The notes beneath the pieces were generated by a model. That model did not search any database. It was not told the origin of the DNA and saw only the letters and a list, made by a program, of their open reading frames with translations. The translations under genes and the position numbers were made by a program. Below, piece after piece: positions 15,045 through 18,176 of a DNA stretch of 18,176 bases; the first letter of the stretch is position 1; each line of letters starts with the position of its first letter. Origin of the DNA: an uncultured Oscillibacter sp. (GTDB lineage: Bacteria; Bacillota; Clostridia; Oscillospirales; Oscillospiraceae); NCBI GenBank assembly GCA_910579435.1, contig CAJTVF010000049.1, positions 1 to 18,176 on the forward strand, given 5' to 3'.

Positions 15045-15612
15045 AAAAGGGAAGTCCCGTTTCGTGAAAATTTTCGGATTTTCCATCGGTATCCGCCGGT
15101 TTTGCGATTACCTTTTGTATTATCGCAGGAAATCCTGCGTTTTTTCTTTGAGCACTTTGTCAGTTTTTGACGTGCGCGCAGGAAACCACGCAAAATAAAT
15201 GGAGATTTTTTCCATTGCTATTCGCCGCAGTTTTCCGGCTTTCCCCGGCTTCCGCCAAAACCTTCTCTTCTCCGCAGAAATTTACATAAAACTTTTCATA
15301 AAAGTCTTCTACGAAGAGTTATCCACACTTTCCACAAGGTTTTCCACAAGCCAATTTTCTTTAAAACCAGCTGGTTCCCTCCTCGTTTTTAGATTGTGAA
15401 AAGCGCCCGCCGGGGTTTTCAACGAAAATTTCAACAAGCGCAGGTTTACATAAAAGCATTCGGAGAAAAAATTTCTCTACTCCCGACGCAAAATTTCTCT
15501 GGACAATCGGTTTTTTTGTTGAAAAGAGGGAATCTTTTTTACAAAGAAGCCGTCCCATGAAAGCAATCATGCAAGCCGCCGGGAGGACCGCTCCGCAGAT
15601 CGGAGATATTGC
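15045..15612. other. AT-rich intergenic spacer between trkA and mnmA
   Basis: This region of nearly 570 bp has no believable gene: its short frames lack ribosome sites and resemble no family. It is much richer in A/T than its surroundings, with many A- and T-runs (for example at 15058-15085, 15280-15305, 15450-15495 and 15505-15545). It contains the three tandem DnaA-box-like sequences annotated separately. No long dyad or terminator is evident. Confidence 0.6.
15319..15348 (+). promoter_or_regulatory. cluster of three DnaA-box-like 9-mers
   Basis: TTATCCACA (15319-15327) is a perfect match to the DnaA box TTATNCACA. CTTTCCACA (15328-15336) and TTTTCCACA (15340-15348) are one- to two-base variants in the same direction. 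They lie head-to-tail with start spacings of 9 and 12 bp in an AT-rich spacer. This resembles a DnaA-binding cluster; neither dnaA nor dnaN is nearby. Confidence 0.55.
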
Positions 15613-15641
15613 GTGACAAACCGCCAAAGCTGTACTATAAT
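15613..15641 (+). promoter_or_regulatory. sigma-A promoter of the mnmA operon
   Basis: GTGACA (15613-15618), a 17-bp spacer and TATAAT (15636-15641) give a near-consensus promoter about 40 bp before the mnmA ATG. Confidence 0.85.
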
Positions 15642-15681
15642 AAAGGCCGCAAGACGCAAGATCATATCCGGGAGGTGCGGA

Positions 15682-16764
15682 ATGGAAGAACACAAGAGCG
15701 CGCTGATTGCCATGAGCGGCGGCGTGGACAGCTCCGCGGCGGCCTATTTGATGCTGTCGCAGGGCTTTTGCTGCCAGGGGACAACCATGCGGCTGCTGCA
15801 TTCGGACGACGGGCGGAACGCCGCCGACGCGGAAGCCGTCTGCCAAAGGCTGGGGATTCCCTTCACGGCGCTGGACCTGGCCCAGGAGTTTGAGGAGGCT
15901 GTCATTCAGAAGTTTGTCCGGGTCTACCAGGCCGGAGGGACCCCAAACCCCTGTGTGGACTGCAACCGCCGCATGAAGTTCTCCCGGCTTATGGAGACCG
16001 CGGAGGCGGCAGGGCTTTATTACGTGGCCACCGGCCACTACGCCCGGGTGGACCGGGACGGGGAAACAGGCCGCTGGCTTTTGAAAAAGGCCCTGGACGC
16101 CCAAAAGGACCAGAGCTACTTCCTCTACACCCTGACCCAAACACAGCTGGCCCGGGTCCAATTCCCCCTGGGCCGCATGGAGAAGCGCCGGGTCCGGGAG
16201 CTGGCGGAGCGCCTGGGCTTTGTCAACGCCCGGCGGCGGGACAGCCAGGACGTCTGCTTCATCCCCGGCGGGGATTACGGCGCGTTCATCGAGAGCTACA
16301 CCGGGCGGCCCTTCCCCGCCGGGGACTTTCTGGACCGGGAGGGCCGGACCGTTGGGCGGCACCGGGGAGCGGTCCGCTATACCCTGGGCCAGCGGAAGGG
16401 GCTGGGCCTTTCCATGGGAGAGCCGGTGTATGTCTGCGGGAAGGACATGGCCGCCAACACCGTCACCGTGGGTCCGGAGAGCGCCCTGCTCACCCGGGAG
16501 GCCCTGGTGGAGGACCTGAATTGGATCTCCGTGGAGGGCCTGGACGCCCCTTTGCGGGTGGGGGCCAAAACCCGCTCCCGCCAAGGGATCCAGGAGGCGG
16601 AGATTTATCCGGAGGCGGGAGGCCGGGTCCGCGTCGTGTTCGACCGGCCCCAGAGGGCCGTGACGCCGGGACAGGCGGCGGTGTTTTACGACGGCGATTC
16701 CGTCGTGGGCGGCGGGACCATCGCGGAAGTTTTGACGGAAAAGGAGCACGGACATGGGCTGTGA
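15682..16764 (+). CDS. mnmA: tRNA-specific 2-thiouridylase MnmA
   Basis: A 360-residue enzyme that inserts sulfur at C2 of the wobble uridine (s2U34) of tRNA-Lys, -Glu and -Gln. The N-type ATP pyrophosphatase loop is SGGVDSS (12-18). The sulfur-handling cysteines are visible in NPCVDCNRRMKF (C91/C94, with C94 aligning to the catalytic position) and DSQDVCFIPGG (C192). ATGHYAR (117-122 region) and the C-terminal beta-barrel (QRKGLGLS, DGDSVVGGGTI) are also typical. GGGAGGTG precedes the ATG; the upstream in-frame region overlaps the promoter and is excluded. Its last codons overlap the start of the next gene by 11 nt, so the operon is tightly coupled. Confidence 0.97.
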   Translation: MEEHKSALIAMSGGVDSSAAAYLMLSQGFCCQGTTMRLLHSDDGRNAADAEAVCQRLGIPFTALDLAQEFEEAVIQKFVRVYQAGGTPNPCVDCNRRMKFSRLMETAEAAGLYYVATGHYARVDRDGETGRWLLKKALDAQKDQSYFLYTLTQTQLARVQFPLGRMEKRRVRELAERLGFVNARRRDSQDVCFIPGGDYGAFIESYTGRPFPAGDFLDREGRTVGRHRGAVRYTLGQRKGLGLSMGEPVYVCGKDMAANTVTVGPESALLTREALVEDLNWISVEGLDAPLRVGAKTRSRQGIQEAEIYPEAGGRVRVVFDRPQRAVTPGQAAVFYDGDSVVGGGTIAEVLTEKEHGHGL

Positions 16765-17113
16765 AAACTGCGGAAATTGTGAACATGGCTGCGGCGGACA
16801 GGTGCTGCTGCTGACGGAGGCAGAGCTGGCGCTGCTGCGGCGGCTGGGGGAAACGCCCTTTCTCCCGGCCGCGGCGGCCTATGACCGGAAAGCGCCGGTG
16901 TATCTGGAGGAACGGGAACGCCCCCGGGAGGAGTACGCCGCCGCGATCCTGGGCCTGGCGGGCAAGGGCCTGGTCCGGCTGGATTACGACATCCCCCTGG
17001 CGAACTTCGACTACGCCGCCTACCGGGACTATCCCCTCCACGGCAGCATGGCGCTGACCGGATGGGGACAGGAGCTCCTGGAGCAAATCGAGATTCAGGG
17101 AATCGAGGAGTGA
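16754..17113 (+). CDS. small protein with N-terminal CxxCxxCxxxC cluster, function unknown
   Basis: A 119-residue protein that I cannot assign to a named family. It begins MGCENCGNCEHGCGGQ, where C3, C6, C9 and C13 have the exact spacing of a ferredoxin-type [4Fe-4S] motif, although a zinc site is also possible. The rest looks like a small winged-helix or helical domain (LTEAELALLRRLGETPFLPA, then EEYAAAILGLAGKGLVRLDY, and GSMALTGWGQELLEQIEI), reminiscent of the DNA/RNA-binding folds in MarR-like proteins. The ATG overlaps the 3' end of mnmA by 11 nt, and GGAG lies 8 nt before it. tcdA starts 4 nt after its stop. Sitting between two tRNA-modification genes suggests a linked role, for example in sulfur or iron-sulfur handling or regulation, but that is inference. 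Confidence 0.8.
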   Translation: MGCENCGNCEHGCGGQVLLLTEAELALLRRLGETPFLPAAAAYDRKAPVYLEERERPREEYAAAILGLAGKGLVRLDYDIPLANFDYAAYRDYPLHGSMALTGWGQELLEQIEIQGIEE

Positions 17114-17117
17114 GGGA

Positions 17118-17876
17118 ATGCTGGACCAGTTTTCAAGAACCGAGCTGCTGCTGGGCCGGGAGGGCATGGAGCGCCTGGCCCGGGCCCATGTGGCGGTGTT
17201 CGGCCTGGGGGGCGTAGGAGGCTATACGGCGGAGGCCCTGGTCCGCAGCGGCGTGGGAGCGCTGGACCTCATCGACAGCGACCGGGTGAGCCTGACAAAC
17301 CTGAACCGCCAGATCCTGGCCACGCACCGGACCCTGGGCCAATACAAGGCCGACGCAGCCCGGGAGCGGGCGCTGGAAATCAACCCGGACGCCGTGGTCA
17401 ACGCCCGGAAGGTCTTCTACGGCCCCGGCGCCGCCGGGGAATTCGACTTTTCCTGCTATGACTATGTAGTGGACGCCATCGACACGGTGACCGGCAAGCT
17501 GGCCCTGATCCAGCAGGCTTTGGAAGCGGGGACGAGCGTCATCAGCTGCATGGGGGCCGGGAACAAGCTGGACCCCGCCGCGTTCCGGGTGGCGGACATT
17601 TATGAGACCTCCGTCTGTCCCCTGGCCCGGGTGATGCGGAAGGAATTGAAGCGCCGGGGCGTGAAACAGCTGAAGGTGGTCTATTCCCAGGAGCCGCCCC
17701 GGGGGCCGGAGGGAGCGCTCTACCAGGAGTCTCTGGCGGGAGAGGTCCGGCGGCAGGTGCCGGGGAGCGCGGCCTTCGTGCCCGCCGCCGCCGGGCTGAT
17801 CCTGGCGGGGGAGGTTGTCAGGGATCTGGCCCTGAACCAAAAACGACAGAAAACGGCCGGGGCGGGAACCGGCTGA
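17118..17876 (+). CDS. tcdA: tRNA threonylcarbamoyladenosine dehydratase TcdA
   Basis: A 252-residue E1-like (ThiF/MoeB superfamily) ATP-dependent enzyme that cyclises t6A37 to ct6A37 in ANN-decoding tRNAs. The nucleotide-binding motif is FGLGGVGGYTAEAL (28-41). DSDRVSLTNLNRQ (53-65), K78, DAID (119-122) and the family-typical ETSVCPLARVMRKELKRRG (163-181) and GSAAFVPAAAG (216-226) are all present. There is no zinc-binding CxxC pair, as expected for the TcdA branch rather than ThiF or MoeB. The start lies 4 nt after the stop of the small Cys-cluster gene, with a GAGG-type site in the overlap zone. It is the last gene of the operon, followed by a strong terminator. The gene is also known as csdL or ygdL in other species. 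Confidence 0.95.
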   Translation: MLDQFSRTELLLGREGMERLARAHVAVFGLGGVGGYTAEALVRSGVGALDLIDSDRVSLTNLNRQILATHRTLGQYKADAARERALEINPDAVVNARKVFYGPGAAGEFDFSCYDYVVDAIDTVTGKLALIQQALEAGTSVISCMGAGNKLDPAAFRVADIYETSVCPLARVMRKELKRRGVKQLKVVYSQEPPRGPEGALYQESLAGEVRRQVPGSAAFVPAAAGLILAGEVVRDLALNQKRQKTAGAGTG

Positions 17877-17891
17877 ATCGCGCGCACGCAT

Positions 17892-17950
17892 AAAGAAGGA
17901 GCAGCGGCATTCTCTTTTTGAGAACGCCGCTGCTCCTTCTTTGTTTTTTA
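17892..17950 (+). terminator. strong hairpin terminator of the mnmA-tcdA operon
   Basis: AAAGAAGGAGCAGCGGC (from 17892) continues with ATTCTC and pairs with GAGAACGCCGCTGCTCCTTC and TTT (to 17942), giving a stem of about 23 bp with a single G-T type mismatch, a short T-rich loop, and then GTTTTTT. Confidence 0.9.
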
Positions 17951-18095
17951 CAGTCCTTTTCCGAGGGGCTGATGCGCCTTACGGAACAGGAAAACGCTTT
18001 CTATTTCCGGATTGACGGCTTCCGTCAGCTGCGGTCGATAATGAAGTCTAAATCCGCGTCCTTGCTCAAGCCGCCTGTCGCAAGGGCAAGCAACA
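17951..18095. other. short stretch with no assignable gene
   Basis: The plus-strand frame reads LMRLTEQENAFYFRIDGFRQ, then LRSIMKSKSASLL, and lacks a convincing ribosome site. The minus strand gives short interrupted frames such as ADLDFIIDRS. It may be a gene fragment, but I cannot identify it. Confidence 0.3.
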
Positions 18096-18176
18096 TTAAG
18101 GAAGCACTGATTTAATCAACGCGTGCAGATTTGCGCCAGAAATTTCTGCTGACAAGGAAGAAAATCGCAGGAATCC
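18095..18176. repeat. possible left end of a second MITE, cut by the window edge
   Basis: The sequence begins ATTAAGGAAGCACTGATTTA and ends in a Gly/Ala-free, AT-rich AGAAAATCGCAGGAATCC stretch. Its style (an end-like motif followed by an internal AAATC...CAGGATTCC-like core) recalls the centre of the MITE at 45-213. The expected partner end lies outside the window. Confidence 0.28.

Noticed and set aside
15199..15399. 66-codon frame in the AT-rich spacer
   Set aside because: No ribosome site. It contains the DnaA-box cluster and resembles no family.
15045..15612. Chromosomal oriC
   Set aside because: DnaA-box-like sites and AT-richness fit, but dnaA, dnaN, rpmH or other origin neighbours are absent and only three boxes are seen. 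Recorded as a cluster instead.

Overview
The window looks like chromosome of a high-GC, spore-forming member of the class Clostridia, most likely Oscillospiraceae/Oscillospirales (Flavonifractor, Lawsonibacter or Oscillibacter-like). The grounds are the spoIIGA-sigE pair, a T-box leader, strong Shine-Dalgarno sites, GC-rich codon use and the protein types. This placement is inference from family knowledge, with no database search.

Layout. (1) 1-2010 is a graveyard. It holds a truncated replication-initiator-type gene (minus strand) from an integrative element, split by a short fold-back MITE. It is fused to remnants of three carbohydrate-use genes (plus strand): a GH94 N,N'-diacetylchitobiose phosphorylase, a YesM-type sensor kinase and a sugar ABC solute-binding protein. 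All three are truncated and appear to have internal deletions. (2) 2040-4118 is an intact two-gene redox operon, a carboxymuconolactone decarboxylase-cupin fusion and an aldo/keto reductase with two 4Fe-4S motifs. It sits behind a promoter with MerR-type geometry (19-bp spacer carrying a dyad) and ends at a terminator. (3) 4389-5423 is a lone endonuclease/exonuclease/phosphatase-family protein. (4) 5530-7099 is spoIIGA-sigE, the mother-cell sigma factor and its processing protease, with an unusual 176-nt overlap. (5) 7104-11826 is a sigma-A promoter, a T-box riboswitch whose specifier reads as GUC (Val), three tandem YcxB-like membrane-protein genes, then valS and a terminator. (6) On the minus strand, 11847-15044 holds trkA-trkH (K+ uptake) and a small three-helix membrane protein. 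(7) 15045-15612 is an AT-rich spacer with three tandem DnaA-box-like 9-mers. (8) 15613-17950 is a tRNA-modification operon: mnmA, a small cysteine-cluster protein and tcdA, closed by a long hairpin terminator. (9) The right edge has no clear gene and perhaps the start of another MITE.

The most interesting signals are the valine T-box separated from valS by three membrane-protein genes, the DnaA-box cluster away from any dnaA gene, the mosaic of collapsed chitobiose-locus genes, the spoIIGA stop loss into sigE, the orphan MerR-type promoter, and the conserved-looking Cys-cluster protein between two tRNA-modification enzymes. I see no CRISPR array, tRNA or rRNA gene, or complete transposase.
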